NCBI GenBank assembly: GCA_963765265.1 | Contig: CAVXVN010000005.1 | Span: 248,001-312,000 of the forward strand | DNA from: Bacillus_BD sp963765265 | Lineage (GTDB): Bacteria; Bacillota; Bacilli; Bacillales; Cytobacillaceae | Direction of reading: 5' to 3' | Length of the DNA stretch: 64,000 nucleotides | Notes under the pieces: model-generated | What the model saw: only the letters and a program-made list of their open reading frames with translations | What the model was told of the DNA's origin: nothing | Database searches by the model: none | Position numbers and translations under genes: made by a program | Part shown: piece by piece, positions 26,466-41,069 of the stretch | Layout of the letters: each line of letters starts with the position of its first letter | How positions within the stretch are numbered: the first letter of the stretch is position 1

Positions 26466-27242
26466 GTGAAAAAAATTTTGATGTTACCCATTCTTATATT
26501 CATTTCTTTTTGTTCCACACAAATGCATGCATATGCTTTCACAGATAGTCGTGAGGCGTATGAAAAAACAGGGCAGGTCATTTGGGAAGTAAACACAAAG
26601 GAAAAAGTGGTTGCAATCACTTTTGATGATGGACCACATCCCATTTTTACCCCTCAAATACTTGATATATTAGCTAAATACAATGCAAAAGCAACCTTTT
26701 TTGTAGTAGGGAATAAAGTAGAATTATATCCTAATGTTGTACAAAGGCTTAAGAAAGAGGGACACGAAATTGCTAATCATACAAAAAGTCATATGTATAA
26801 CAGGAATATTACCTCTGCTACATTAACATCTGAATTAGAACAAACGGATGAAATTATTCAGCGTATCACTGGAAATAAACCAACTCTTTATCGGCCAGTA
26901 GGGGGGTTATATAATGATTTAATTATTAATACAGCTATAAAAAATGGGAAAATGGTCATTTTATGGTCGTGGCATCAAGATCCAGAAGATTGGAAAAGAC
27001 CACCAGCCAGCCGAATTGCTAGAAAAATAACGAAAGGCGTCCAACCAGGTAATATCATTCTTCTCCATGATTGGATTGGTAGCGGGGTTACTCAGACATC
27101 TCAGACGGTTAAAGCGTTAGAAAACATCATGGAATTTTTGTCCCGGAATGGTTATGAATGTGTAACTGTATCCGAATTGCTTTATCGTTCAACGAAAATA
27201 ATTCCATACCCCTTTGACACTTTTCATACAGAGACTGATTGA
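26466..27242 (+). CDS. Polysaccharide deacetylase (NodB/CE4), exported
   Basis: 258 residues with an N-terminal signal peptide (LMLPILIFISFCSTQMHAYA). The NodB domain shows motif 1 TFDDGPHP, motif 2 HEIANHTKSH (metal histidines), motif 3 as YRPVGG rather than the usual RPPYG, and motif 5 ILLHDW. The family removes acetyl groups from N-acetylglucosamine or N-acetylmuramic acid in peptidoglycan or related polymers. The substituted proline in motif 3 is a minor departure. Start is GTG at 26466 after GGAG. It follows the divergent deacetylase by about 175 bases. Confidence 0.9.
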   Translation: MKKILMLPILIFISFCSTQMHAYAFTDSREAYEKTGQVIWEVNTKEKVVAITFDDGPHPIFTPQILDILAKYNAKATFFVVGNKVELYPNVVQRLKKEGHEIANHTKSHMYNRNITSATLTSELEQTDEIIQRITGNKPTLYRPVGGLYNDLIINTAIKNGKMVILWSWHQDPEDWKRPPASRIARKITKGVQPGNIILLHDWIGSGVTQTSQTVKALENIMEFLSRNGYECVTVSELLYRSTKIIPYPFDTFHTETD

Positions 27243-27470
27243 GATAAGAGATAAGGATGGTTTTATTTTCTATGAGATTTGCTAAAGAAATTATCTTATC
27301 AGGTAGACAATGGTTATCTGTGGAGTTAGAAATCTGTCATTTTTATATCATTACATACGTTGAATACGGTAGAGAATAATACTGTTTATAAGGTCCATTT
27401 AATTAAGGGATTGTGGTTTTTTATGGAAATAAGAGTCAAAGTAGTTAAATTATTCGTTCGGGGATATTTA

Positions 27471-28035
27471 ATGAAAAAGTTTGCTTGTGTAATGATTACA
27501 ACTCTTGCGATTGGAAGTGTCTCCCTGAAATCTTATTGCCAGTGAAGGTTCCACTTTTGAAGATACTGACGTCGATTTAAAAGTGAAAGTCACAGCCCAA
27601 CAGCGGATAAGATGAAACTGCAGTTCGTATGAAGGATTTAAATACCTTCCAAAGGATGACAATACCACTACTTATGCAAATACATCATTAACGGAACCGC
27701 CAAAACAGGTGATATCCGATAACGATCAAATTATAACAGAAGAGGAGAAAATTGTCAGAAACAGATGTGAATATTTAGAAATCTCGCCACAGGCGAATTC
27801 CCATATCATCGATTTGAAGTTGACGTTGATGAATTGATGAAGTTAAAGAGGTTAAAAGTAGGAGGAATAGCTCAAACTACTTTAAAGAACTTGAAATTTA
27901 AAAACGAATACAAAATATGGTTGGTACGCAAATATCGAAGACGACATTGATGGACAAACACGTTCTGATGTTCAATTATTTACAACAGGAACGAAGAGTG
28001 AAAATAGCCAAGGAGGGAGCAACTTCAAGCTCTAA
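27471..28035 (+). pseudogene. Decayed exported protein gene, unknown family
   Basis: ATG at 27471 after a GGGG stretch begins a clear signal peptide (KKFACVMITTLAIGSVSLKS). Coding-like peptides then follow in shifting frames: IASEGSTFEDTDVDLKVKV, EGFKYLPKDDNTTTYANTS, NLATGEFPYHRFEVDVDELM and finally WYANIEDDIDGQTRSDVQLF before TAA. At least four frame changes and in-frame stops separate them, far more per kilobase than elsewhere in the window, so this looks like a truly dead gene. I do not recognise the family. Confidence 0.6.
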
Positions 28036-28126
28036 TGGAAACAATTCTGAACAGAAAGACAATAAAATGAAAAATTGGATAAAGTATTATATAAGATTAT
28101 TTTATAAATGAATAAAATTAAGAAGA

Positions 28127-28182
28127 GAGGGTACCCTCACATTTTTTATCTTACGATAAACTTTGTGAGGGTCCCTCCTTTT
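28127..28182. terminator. Hairpin terminator
   Basis: GAGGGTACCCTCACA pairs with TGTGAGGGTCCCTC (one bulge) around an AT-rich loop, followed by CTTTT. It lies between the decayed exported gene and the converging lipoprotein gene. Confidence 0.7.
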
Positions 28183-28213
28183 AATGACAAAAGTATAATA
28201 TTTTAACGTATCC

Positions 28214-28780
28214 TTATCGTACGGTTGGGAATATGCGATGTACTAATGTATTGAATTCATCAAAAAACCCTGCAACGGGTCGGCCGTTACGAATATCATT
28301 TGCATATGAAGTCGTTCTAGTGTAAAAATCAGGGTTTACCGATACATACACATGATGAATATTTCGATCCGTTGACTTCACAACATCAGATATCTTTTTC
28401 TCGACATTTTTTTCAAGTCGATCTCCAGCATTATTTGCTAATTTAGCAGCCACGTATGCATTATTATCTGTCACAATGACATTTGCTTGATCCACTTCAG
28501 GCATGTCAACAATTCTTTGAGCAGCTTTATCAGCTACTCTCATCCGATAATCATTGTTATTAACATTGGTATTTCGATTGGTGATATTTGTAACATCGCG
28601 ATTTACGTTATTATTATCATAGTTGCGATTTGTGGTGTTTGGATTATAATTTACATTTTTTAATGTATTATGATCCTGATTTCGCATAGCAGTATCATTT
28701 GCATTCTTATTACCAACTCCACAAGCGGTGAGTAGCAATGATGATAATGAAGCAGATACTATAAGAGTTTTCCAATTCAT
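28214..28780 (-). CDS. YhcN/YlaJ family spore lipoprotein
   Basis: 188 residues. The lipoprotein signal ends in LLLTACG, with lipid attachment at the cysteine. An Asn-rich low-complexity linker (about residues 25-80) is followed by the YhcN/YlaJ domain: ADKAAQRIVDMPEVDQANV, AYVAAKLANNAGDRLEKNVE and HVYVSVNPDFYTR. Members are found in the spore membrane of Bacillus and are expressed during sporulation; the molecular role is undefined. GGAGG lies eight bases before ATG. Monocistronic. Confidence 0.88.
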   Translation of the reverse strand: MNWKTLIVSASLSSLLLTACGVGNKNANDTAMRNQDHNTLKNVNYNPNTTNRNYDNNNVNRDVTNITNRNTNVNNNDYRMRVADKAAQRIVDMPEVDQANVIVTDNNAYVAAKLANNAGDRLEKNVEKKISDVVKSTDRNIHHVYVSVNPDFYTRTTSYANDIRNGRPVAGFFDEFNTLVHRIFPTVR

Positions 28781-28910
28781 CTTTTCAACCTCCTTTACTG
28801 TCGTTCCTTTTAGTTTGACAAAATTTCTTTTGATTATTCGTTTTAAATTGTAAATTTATTGATGACCTTTCTTTTGCATGTCAATTGTTCATTATTGCCC
28901 ATTTTACTGA

Positions 28911-29738
28911 TTAGCTAATCATGCTTCTACTTCTGGTCTTTTTTACAGTTGACCGATTCATAGACACCTTTGAAGCGGAACGTTTTTTGTAGAAAGAATA
29001 AAGATTTCCGATTATCAACCCAATAAACAAATAGGTCAATCCTCCGAAAAATCCATAGATGACTGTTCCTACCACGGCGGTGAGTATACCAAACAGGACT
29101 TGATCTTTATCTTTTCCTGGCGAAGTTGGCGGATCTGTGAGCATAAAAAAGCCAAAGAACAGGGTAGCGTTGATAAACGGAGGGCGGAGTGCATCCATTT
29201 CACCTCCTACATGAAAATACCCCATCAGGAGCAATAGCAAAAAGGAAGTACCCAAAAAGGCAAAAACCTGAGGGAATTTATTGACACGGTTGGTGACGGC
29301 GTATCCGCCAATTAAAAGAAACACAATGGTCCATGCAGGAAGATCTCCGAATGCTCCCCACCAGCTCTGCCCTGTATGAAAGAACAGGACGGATAAAAGC
29401 AAGCCAAATGCTGCAGGATTAAAGATTGGCTTTTTCTTATAAACCAAAAGATGCTTAGATAAAATGGCCATCATGGCAGTTGCTACTATGACTGTTAAAG
29501 ATGACGTGGTGCTTAAGATTAAGGAAATGATTAACCCGGTAATAACGGCACCGTCGGGCATGATCCATTTTCTCTTTTTAACGGAACGACAAATAATATC
29601 TACGATGAATGAAACAAAAACTGCTGCGAAAGCATTTTTAATTCCCGGGATCTCTTTAGACCCGATTGAGGCAATCAGTAGTAAGACAATCATAGCAATG
29701 GTTACATAACCTTTTGGTGTTTTAAGCCATTTCTTCAT
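28911..29738 (-). CDS. NqrB/RnfD-like integral membrane protein
   Basis: 275 residues with eight to ten hydrophobic segments, resembling NqrB/RnfD. Family-like features are IFNPAAFGLL and LFFGFFMLTDPPTSPGKDKD. I do not see the SGAT flavinylation site that many NqrB/RnfD proteins carry, so it may bind flavin non-covalently or act as the membrane partner of the FMN protein two genes upstream. It is the third gene of an FMN-binding protein / ApbE / NqrB-like operon; the GGAGGG ribosome site overlaps the end of apbE, implying coupled translation. Inferred role: passing electrons across the membrane to an extracytoplasmic flavoprotein. Confidence 0.78.
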   Translation of the reverse strand: MKKWLKTPKGYVTIAMIVLLLIASIGSKEIPGIKNAFAAVFVSFIVDIICRSVKKRKWIMPDGAVITGLIISLILSTTSSLTVIVATAMMAILSKHLLVYKKKPIFNPAAFGLLLSVLFFHTGQSWWGAFGDLPAWTIVFLLIGGYAVTNRVNKFPQVFAFLGTSFLLLLLMGYFHVGGEMDALRPPFINATLFFGFFMLTDPPTSPGKDKDQVLFGILTAVVGTVIYGFFGGLTYLFIGLIIGNLYSFYKKRSASKVSMNRSTVKKTRSRSMIS

Positions 29739-29743
29739 GTCAT

Positions 29744-30628
29744 TTAGATCCCTCCAACTTTAATAATTTGTAAATCGGATGTAATAAAAAGTCCTTTTAG
29801 ACCAACGTCCTCGATGAATTTCTTTTCTTTTTCACGGCCAAGCAAAAAGGCAGTTGTTGAAAAGGCATCCGCCATCATGGCAAAAGGAGCAACGACACTG
29901 AAGCTGACCCATTCATTGGGTGATCGTTCTGTTTTGGGATTGATGATATGATGCATTCCGGGACTTTTGGAATTTCTGCGTTCGTAACTTCCTGAGGTAC
30001 ATACCGCTTCATTCGAAATTTCGATTACGTCGATGATTTGATCTTTTTTCTCAGGATGTTGAATGCCTACTTTCCAAGGTTGACCATGATCCACTCCGCC
30101 AGCAAAAAGATCCCCACCTGCATTAACCACAAACCCATCAAAGTCCTTCAGTTCATTTGCAGCTAAATCGATTGCAAAGCCTTTAGCAACCGCACCTAAA
30201 TCAATGACAAGCGGTTTGTTTAAAAATAATGTATGATCATGTTCATCTAAAATAATATCTCGAAATGTGGCAGAATCAGCAGAAGGGGTTTCCATCAATT
30301 CTCCTGTTAAATAATGGCGATTATATCCTTGATTCTCCATGACTTTCCCAATGGTAGGATCGAATACACCATCCGTTAATTTTGCCACTTTCAACGCGAA
30401 CTTCAGAGGCTCAAATAAAAACGGGCTTATTTGCACGGGTGAGTCCATGACTCGGCAGGCAGTCATTAATTCACTCTCAGGGTTAAAGCGGCTGCAGGCC
30501 TGTTCTACTTTGCGAAAGGCATCAAAAGCCCGATTCACTTTTGCCTCCGCCTCTTCTTGTAATGTTGTTTCGATTATCGCAACCTGTATCTCTACAACGG
30601 TATCCATAAATAATTTGGCCTTTTTCAT
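29744..30628 (-). CDS. apbE: FAD:protein FMN transferase ApbE
   Basis: Attaches FMN from FAD to Ser/Thr residues of exported proteins; Mg-dependent. About 294 residues, with no obvious lipobox or signal peptide in the chosen frame. Motifs: FMDTVVEIQV at the N terminus, ACSRFNPESELM, LVIDLGAVAKGFAIDLAANE, VNAGGDLFAGG, TSGSYERR and the C-terminal AMMADAFSTTAFLLG with the metal aspartate. ATG 30628 follows AAGGAG; a longer in-frame start at 30667 would run into the upstream gene. It sits between its probable substrate gene (FMN-binding protein) and the NqrB-like gene. Confidence 0.92.
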   Translation of the reverse strand: MKKAKLFMDTVVEIQVAIIETTLQEEAEAKVNRAFDAFRKVEQACSRFNPESELMTACRVMDSPVQISPFLFEPLKFALKVAKLTDGVFDPTIGKVMENQGYNRHYLTGELMETPSADSATFRDIILDEHDHTLFLNKPLVIDLGAVAKGFAIDLAANELKDFDGFVVNAGGDLFAGGVDHGQPWKVGIQHPEKKDQIIDVIEISNEAVCTSGSYERRNSKSPGMHHIINPKTERSPNEWVSFSVVAPFAMMADAFSTTAFLLGREKEKKFIEDVGLKGLFITSDLQIIKVGGI

Positions 30629-30638
30629 ATTTTTCTCC

Positions 30639-31094
30639 TTAAGCATTTTGAGCCTGAGATAGTGCATTCTTTACAGCATCTTTAAAAGCTTGAGTACTGT
30701 AAGTGGCCCCTGATACATTTGCTACTTGTGCATTTTGATTTTGTAATACTTCATCAGGTAGCCCAACGACATCACTTTCAGAATAATGCATGCCAAACTG
30801 GCTAATTTCAACATCCGTTATTTTATCATTCTGTATCGTAACTGCGACTTCAATCGATCCACGTCGATTTGCTCCCATGCCTGTAAAGGTACCATCTTTA
30901 TATAATGATATGGTTTGCTTATTATTAGAAGCATCCACACTTGCTTGTGCCACATTGGCTTCCGTTTTGAGGGGGGCTTGTTGTTGCATGGCCACCTTTG
31001 TTGCCTCTGTTTCCGTAGAAAAATAACCGGTTGCATAAACAGCTACAACGGCTGCAGAACACAAATATACCCACTTTTTATCCATTTTACCCAT
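30639..31094 (-). CDS. Membrane-anchored FMN-binding domain protein (ApbE substrate)
   Basis: 151 residues. An N-terminal membrane anchor or signal (KKWVYLCSAAVVAVYATGYF) is followed by a linker and an FMN-binding domain of the NqrC/RnfG kind: DGTFTGMGANRRGSIEVAV, ITDVEISQFGMHYSESD and the flavinylation motif VSGATYST, where ApbE would attach FMN to the threonine. ATG 31094 has GGAGG seven bases upstream; 20 further in-frame residues upstream are unlikely to be translated. First gene of the flavin operon, divergent from a two-component system. Confidence 0.88.
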   Translation of the reverse strand: MGKMDKKWVYLCSAAVVAVYATGYFSTETEATKVAMQQQAPLKTEANVAQASVDASNNKQTISLYKDGTFTGMGANRRGSIEVAVTIQNDKITDVEISQFGMHYSESDVVGLPDEVLQNQNAQVANVSGATYSTQAFKDAVKNALSQAQNA

Positions 31095-31302
31095 TTTAAG
31101 ACCTCCAATATTTTTGACAACTGACCAACGAATAAGTTTAGTATAGTTAGACATTCTTAGAATTTTCTTAGAAAAAGTATTCTGAAAATAGAAGTTTATT
31201 TCTAGGGAAGATTTTTATTCCCTATAAAAAGTAAATCAATCCTTGATAAAATAAGGTAACTATTTATTATTAATATTTGTAGGGAAGGGACAAGGTGAAA
31301 AT

Positions 31303-31977
31303 ATGCGTATTCTGGTCATCGAGGATGATGCAGCACTTCGGAAAATTGTATCGACCATTTTGAAAGAAGAGGAATATGAAGTGGAGCAATCCGAAAACGG
31401 AAAAGAAGGGTTATTTATGGCCCGATCTGGGATGTATGATTTATTAATTGTTGATCTCATGTTGCCTGGTTTAGATGGACTTTCCCTTATTAGAGAGCTA
31501 CATGTAAAAGGGATGAACGTTCCAACCTTAATTTTAACAGCAAAAGATAGTATAGAAGATAAAGTAAAGGGGTTGGATGTGGGCGCAGATGATTACTTAG
31601 TCAAACCTTTTGCTACGGAGGAATTTTTAGCGAGAGTCAGGTCCGTCCTTAGGCGAGCAGGTAAAATGGGTCTTGAGGGTAAAATTACATATGGAAATAT
31701 CGTTTTGGATATGAACCTGAAAAATTGTTCTATTGGCGAGAAGTCGTTAAAGTTAACCAAAAAAGAATATGATTTACTGCATTATTTAATCCAAAATCAT
31801 GATCAGATTCTCATACGTGATCAAATTTTTGATCGAATTTGGGGGATCGGATCGGACGCTGGCGAGGCGATAGTCGATGTGTATATCCATTATTTACGAA
31901 AGAAATTAGCCCCCTTTGGTTATGATAATCTCATTCGTACCATACGTGGTGTCGGCTATATGCTTACGGAGGAATAA
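31303..31977 (+). CDS. OmpR-family response regulator
   Basis: 224 residues. The receiver domain has the acidic pair in VIEDDAAL, the phospho-acceptor aspartate in LLIVDLMLPG, the threonine in LTAKDS and the lysine in VKPF. The C-terminal winged helix is of the OmpR/PhoB type (KLTKKEYDLLHYL... GEAIVDVYIHYLRKKL, IRTIRGVGYML). It is followed two bases later by a histidine kinase gene and is divergent from the flavin operon, which it may control. Confidence 0.93.
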   Translation: MRILVIEDDAALRKIVSTILKEEEYEVEQSENGKEGLFMARSGMYDLLIVDLMLPGLDGLSLIRELHVKGMNVPTLILTAKDSIEDKVKGLDVGADDYLVKPFATEEFLARVRSVLRRAGKMGLEGKITYGNIVLDMNLKNCSIGEKSLKLTKKEYDLLHYLIQNHDQILIRDQIFDRIWGIGSDAGEAIVDVYIHYLRKKLAPFGYDNLIRTIRGVGYMLTEE

Positions 31978-31978
31978 A

Positions 31979-33251
31979 ATGTTTAAAAAAACGCGACGTC
32001 GACTAGTTTTATTAAATTCAATTGTGCTCTTACTCATATTAAGTAGTTTCTGTACATTTCTTTATTTTTATATGCAATATCGATTAGATAGACAGGTAGA
32101 TGAAACCTTACAACATGTCAAAACACAGATTGTTCGAGAGCATTACGGTGAAATTTCTGAGTTCATCAATCCGGAAAAAAAATGAGGAGGATCATCGAAC
32201 TGTTTTCCTTTTTTGGGGAAAAGACCAAATTCTTCAAGGAGAATTGCCTAACCATTTTCTTTCTAAAAAGGTAAAAGATCGACTTTTAAAAGAGAAAAAT
32301 ACAAAATCGCCAAAAACGGTTCATGTTGGAAATCTATTTTATCGAACCCTTAACATCCCTATTCATACATCTATAACGATCGATGGACGTACGAAATATA
32401 TAGAACGAATTCAATTAATTTATAATTTGAAACGAGAGAAGGAAATGCTTGCACATTTGCTTGTATTTATTGAAATTGGAAGTGTTTTAAGTGGTGGAGT
32501 AGCGATTCTAGCTGGATTCTTTTTAGCCAATAAAGCGTTAGTGCCTATTCAATCCTCATGGAATAAACAGTCTCAATTTGTAGCAGATGCTTCCCATGAA
32601 TTGCGTACACCTCTTGCCGTCATGAAGCTGAATTTGGAGCGATTGTTTCGCCACCCTAAAAGCACCATTGAACAAGAAAGTGAGAATATCTCACAAGCCA
32701 TAAGTGAAATTAAGTATATGTCGAAAATGATTTCTGATTTACTGACGTTAGCGCGATCGGATTCTAATCAGCTTGAGATGGTCTTTAGTAAAGTGGTATT
32801 GGATCCTCTATTAAATAAAGTGGTTCACGACTTTTCGGAGTTAGCAAAGTTAAAAGGCATTAATCTGGTCTCCGACATCCACGGTTCAGTGGAAATTCTA
32901 GGGGATGAAGAAAGGCTGTATCAATTATTTATGATTATTTTGGATAACGCCTTGAAATTTACTCCCGAAAAAGGAGAAATCACTGTTCAATGCTATTTGA
33001 AAGGATTCAATGCCCATATTATGATTACAGATACAGGAGCAGGTATCTCAAAAGAAGACTTACCCTTTATTTTTGATCGCTTTTATCGAGGAGATAAAAT
33101 GAGAACGAGAAAATATGAAGGAACGGGTCTCGGACTCTCCATTGCCAAGTGGATTATCGAATTACATGGTGGAAAAATCCGTGCAAATAGTGAAATGGGA
33201 ATAGGGACCCAGATTATCATGCATATTCCTATCAACAAACGACATACTTAA
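31979..33251 (+). CDS. Sensor histidine kinase (one frameshift as assembled)
   Basis: About 423 residues. TM1 (LVLLNSIVLLLILSSFC) and TM2 (FIEIGSVLSGGVAILAGFF) flank an extracytoplasmic sensor of roughly 120 residues. The HisKA box FVADASHELRTPLAV holds the phospho-histidine; the ATPase domain has LDNALKFTP, DTGAGI, FDRFYRGDK and GTGLGLSIAK. There is no clear HAMP domain. A run of eight A residues at 32175-32182 carries one extra base and stops the frame after the first 68 residues; with seven the frame is continuous. Probable assembly error in a homopolymer. Confidence 0.86.
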
Positions 33252-33453
33252 AACTTCTGAAATGGGCAGATTGAGGGAGCTAGGTGTTGAACAGAACAAG
33301 AGGAACTTTTTAATACGAAACCAGCTAATAGTTTGTCAATATTTTTCAATAAAAGCCTACAATATCTCATGCTATACTAAATTTATGCATACCAAATAAC
33401 CTTCCAAAGTTCTGTGTTTGGAAAGTTTTGGGCTGTTTAGGTATATTTTAAAA

Positions 33454-33612
33454 CTAGGCTAAATCTTGGAAAGTTGATGTGCTTTTTATAAGTGCATATA
33501 TCCAATGTGAAAGTTTATTAGCACATGCTATCACAGCTACTTTAAAGGGCTTTCCTTTTTCACGTTTCCTATCATAAAACTCTCGTAATCCCTTGTTACG
33601 AGGGATGATTTC
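33454..33612 (-). pseudogene. IS110-family transposase, C-terminal remnant
   Basis: On the minus strand about 50 codons end with NKGLREFYDRKREKGKPFK, VAVIACANKLSHWIYALIK and STFQDLA before TAG, the C-terminal tail typical of IS110/IS116/IS902 transposases. Upstream of it the frame closes with stops. The DEDD catalytic domain is absent, so this is a short relic. The remainder of 33252-33737 shows nothing else I can name. Confidence 0.62.
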
Positions 33613-33737
33613 TCATAATTATAGGGAAAATTCGTTTGTTATCCGATTACCTTCGTTTGTGTACTTTCTCAAAGGCAAGAAGAATTACTTTAGAAAAAGC
33701 ATAAAAAAAGCACTGGAAATTCAAGTGCTTTCCAATA

Positions 33738-33812
<75 letters not shown>

Positions 33813-33942
33813 GAAATAAAGTACAAGAAAAATTATATCTAGAAATGATAATTAGTGCAAGAGAAACTTTTTGTTATTTTGAAATCAATAATAAAATAAG
33901 GAGGGGATTTTTACATAAAACCTCAGGCTTTAGAATAGAAAC

Positions 33943-34648
33943 TTATGATTGAAGGCTGCCGACTTCCATTCTCTTTATCCCCTCGATTTTGGATACGCTA
34001 TAATAAACATCGGTAATCTTTCTTCTATAATCTACAGTAACTAGCAGACTAATAAGTTGATCACCTTCTTTTAAATCCTTTATACGGATACTTCTGATGG
34101 TGATCTTTAATTGTTCGAAAGATAGGAGAATTTGATCAAAGTTACTTTTATCGTCAACTCTTAAATACATCGTACACTTCTTTTTGGCGGAGTTGTTTCG
34201 GTCCAATCAAGCCGAAAAGTAGAGGGACAAACTCAACACTAATAATTAATAGAGCCACTCCTGCAAAAGCCTCTAAATAATATCCAGCACCAACTGCGAT
34301 TCCTACTCCTGCAGCTCCCCAAATAAGTGCAGCTGTTGTGAGACCTGAAATACTATCATTACCTCTTCGCAAAATAACTCCTGCACCGAGAAATCCAATA
34401 CCAGAGACAATTTGTGCAGCAAGTCGAAGTGGATCCATAGTGATGTTGATTTGATCATCATGTGGAAACTTATAAGCGGATTCAATGGATACGATGGTTA
34501 GCAGACAACTTACAATAGAAATAACAAGACTTGTTTTTAATCCAACAGGCTTTCGTTTTAATTCTCTCTCAAGACCTATGATCATGCCAAAGAATGCTGA
34601 AATTCCTAGTTTTATTAAAATATCTAAATCTAAACTGATCATCTCCAT
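33943..34648 (-). CDS. MgtC/SapB family membrane protein (one frameshift as assembled)
   Basis: About 234 residues when reconstructed. The N-terminal MgtC domain of four to five TM segments shows GISAFFGMIIGLERELKRKP, the signature VSGIGFLGAGVILRRG and LTTAALIWGAAGVGIA. The soluble C-terminal ACT-like domain (CTMYLRVDDKSNFDQIL... VDYRRKITDVYYSV) follows. An extra base in an A5 run near 34170 splits the two parts; removing it gives a continuous protein of normal SapB length. MgtC proteins affect Mg2+ adaptation or ATP synthase; the role here is unproved. Confidence 0.84.
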
Positions 34649-34787
34649 CTCTCACTTTATTCGTTATTTTATTAAAATGTTTGATTCATTTATTAAAATA
34701 ATTTTCATAAACAAATCAATGCTGTAAAATGAATGCGGTATTTGTTATTGTGTAGTTGATGAATTTATAGATAGAAGGAGAAAACAA

Positions 34788-35705
34788 ATGGAATCTCCAA
34801 AATTTAATCCATATATGATCTTGTTGATTGCGGTGATTAGTTTATCGACCTCAGCTATCCTAGTAAAAGTTTCATCCGCACCATCAGGGGTCATCGCATT
34901 CTATCGATTATTTATGACAGTCATCCTGATGCTTCCAATATTCCTATATAAGTATGTTTCAGAGCTCCGGAATATTTCAAAAAGAGATTGGAGCTTTTCA
35001 ATCGTTGCGGGGGTTTTTCTTGCTTTTCATTTCATTCTTTGGTTTGAATCCTTAAACTACACTTCTGTAGCAAGTTCGACTGTCTTAGTTACCTTACAGC
35101 CACTATTCGCATTTATAGGATCTTATTTTGTCTTTAAAGAAAGATTTTCTGGAAAAGCCATTATATCATGTGTTCTTGCTATAGCAGGCAGTGTGATGAT
35201 TAGTTGGGGAGATTTTCAAATAAGTGGAACAGCTCTTTATGGTGACTTATTAGCGCTCATTGCTTGTGCACTGATTACGATTAACTTTATGTTTGGACAA
35301 ACAGTGCGAAAAAGGCTGTCTCTCGTAACTTATACGTTTATTACTTATAGTATAAGTACAGTTGTTTTGCTAACTTATGTTTTAATCGTGGGTGAATCTT
35401 TGTTTCCCTATCCAACCAGTGATTGGCTTTATTTTGTTCTATTAGCTATCTTTCCAACGCTACTAGGTCATTCTCTATTTAATTGGTCACTTAAATGGAT
35501 GAATACTTCAACCATTTCGATGGCCATTTTATTTGAACCAGTGGGAGCAACTATTTTGGCTTATTATTTTCTGCAAGAAAATATTATGTGGACCCAAATA
35601 CTAGGTGGATTAGTTGTTATTGGAGGTATTGCTATCTTTCTCATAGATGATAGAAAGATGAAATCCAAACAAATTATATTGAAAGTAAAACACAATGATT
35701 ATTAA
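34788..35705 (+). CDS. DMT-superfamily transporter, two EamA domains
   Basis: 305 residues, ten predicted TM segments in two EamA repeats. Visible marks are FYRLFMTVILMLPIFLYK, ASSTVLVTLQPLFAFIGSY and, in the second repeat, TISMAILFEPVGATILAYYF followed by GGLVVIGGIAIFL. It is probably an exporter of metabolites or amino acids; the substrate is unknown. AGAAGGAG precedes ATG. Monocistronic, divergent from the mgtC-like gene. Confidence 0.9.
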   Translation: MESPKFNPYMILLIAVISLSTSAILVKVSSAPSGVIAFYRLFMTVILMLPIFLYKYVSELRNISKRDWSFSIVAGVFLAFHFILWFESLNYTSVASSTVLVTLQPLFAFIGSYFVFKERFSGKAIISCVLAIAGSVMISWGDFQISGTALYGDLLALIACALITINFMFGQTVRKRLSLVTYTFITYSISTVVLLTYVLIVGESLFPYPTSDWLYFVLLAIFPTLLGHSLFNWSLKWMNTSTISMAILFEPVGATILAYYFLQENIMWTQILGGLVVIGGIAIFLIDDRKMKSKQIILKVKHNDY

Positions 35706-35725
35706 ATGGTTGAATATAAAATAAA

Positions 35726-35908
35726 TTAAGTAAAGACAAATGTAAATTTCGAAAAAATAAAGGCAGAAACAACCGAGAATATAAAGGTACCTCCGTGGAC
35801 TTCACCTTCAGTATCAGATATTTTAATTCCTTCAAAATAGGCATAGGAGAATAAAAACAATGTCATAATTAATGATAGGTATAATGCAACAGTTTGTAGC
35901 ACAGGCAT
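35726..35908 (-). CDS. Small membrane protein, hypothetical
   Basis: About 60 residues with two hydrophobic segments (VALYLSLIMTLFLFSYAYF and FIFSVVSAFIFSKFTFVF) separated by a short acidic loop (ISDTEGEVHGG). AAGG sits upstream of ATG 35908; an in-frame GTG two codons earlier is possible. No family recognised. Confidence 0.5.
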   Translation of the reverse strand: MPVLQTVALYLSLIMTLFLFSYAYFEGIKISDTEGEVHGGTFIFSVVSAFIFSKFTFVFT

Positions 35909-36025
35909 AGCCACCCTTCGTTTAGTAGAGTTAATAGAACTTATGATATTTCATTCGATATTATGACTGGAAGTGTGTTTGAAATATCGAATGAAAATTA
36001 TTTTTATAAAAAGATTAAAATTATA

Positions 36026-36054
36026 TTGCAATCATATTTATTGCATGATATATT
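36026..36054 (+). promoter_or_regulatory. rrn promoter P1 candidate
   Basis: TTGCAA, 17 bases, TATATT. It lies about 85 bases upstream of a second promoter, as in tandem rrn promoters of Bacillus. Confidence 0.55.
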
Positions 36055-36110
36055 TATAACCGTCCTCAAAACAACTGTTCAACAATGAAAAACAAAGTTT
36101 TAAAAACTTG

Positions 36111-36140
36111 TTGACATTGGATTGTGAGATGTGATAAATT
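36111..36140 (+). promoter_or_regulatory. rrn promoter P2 candidate
   Basis: TTGACA (consensus -35), 18 bases, TAAATT. It lies about 120 bases before the 16S gene; a boxA-like TGCTCTTTGAAAACT follows at about 36173 for antitermination. Confidence 0.7.
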
Positions 36141-36261
36141 ATAAAGGTCGCTTCTGAAGCGGACATATCAAATTGCTCTTTGAAAACTAAACAAACAAAA
36201 CGTCAACGTTTTAAATTTTAGTCTTTTTAAAAAAGACAACAATTGAGCAAGTCAAACAATC

Positions 36262-40932
<4,671 letters not shown>

Positions 40933-41069
40933 AATGATATACTAAACATGTTTCTAATTACTTCTTCAGCTATTATCTAGTTTTGAGGGAATAAATTTTT
41001 TAATTAAAATACTCTTGAAAAATTTCAAAAAAGACATGTTATAATAATATAATTGTCTTTAAATCAATG

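Noticed and set aside
31176..31190. CodY box in the flavin-operon promoter
   Set aside because: Three mismatches to the 15-base consensus in AT-rich DNA; too weak to list as a feature, mentioned only as a test.
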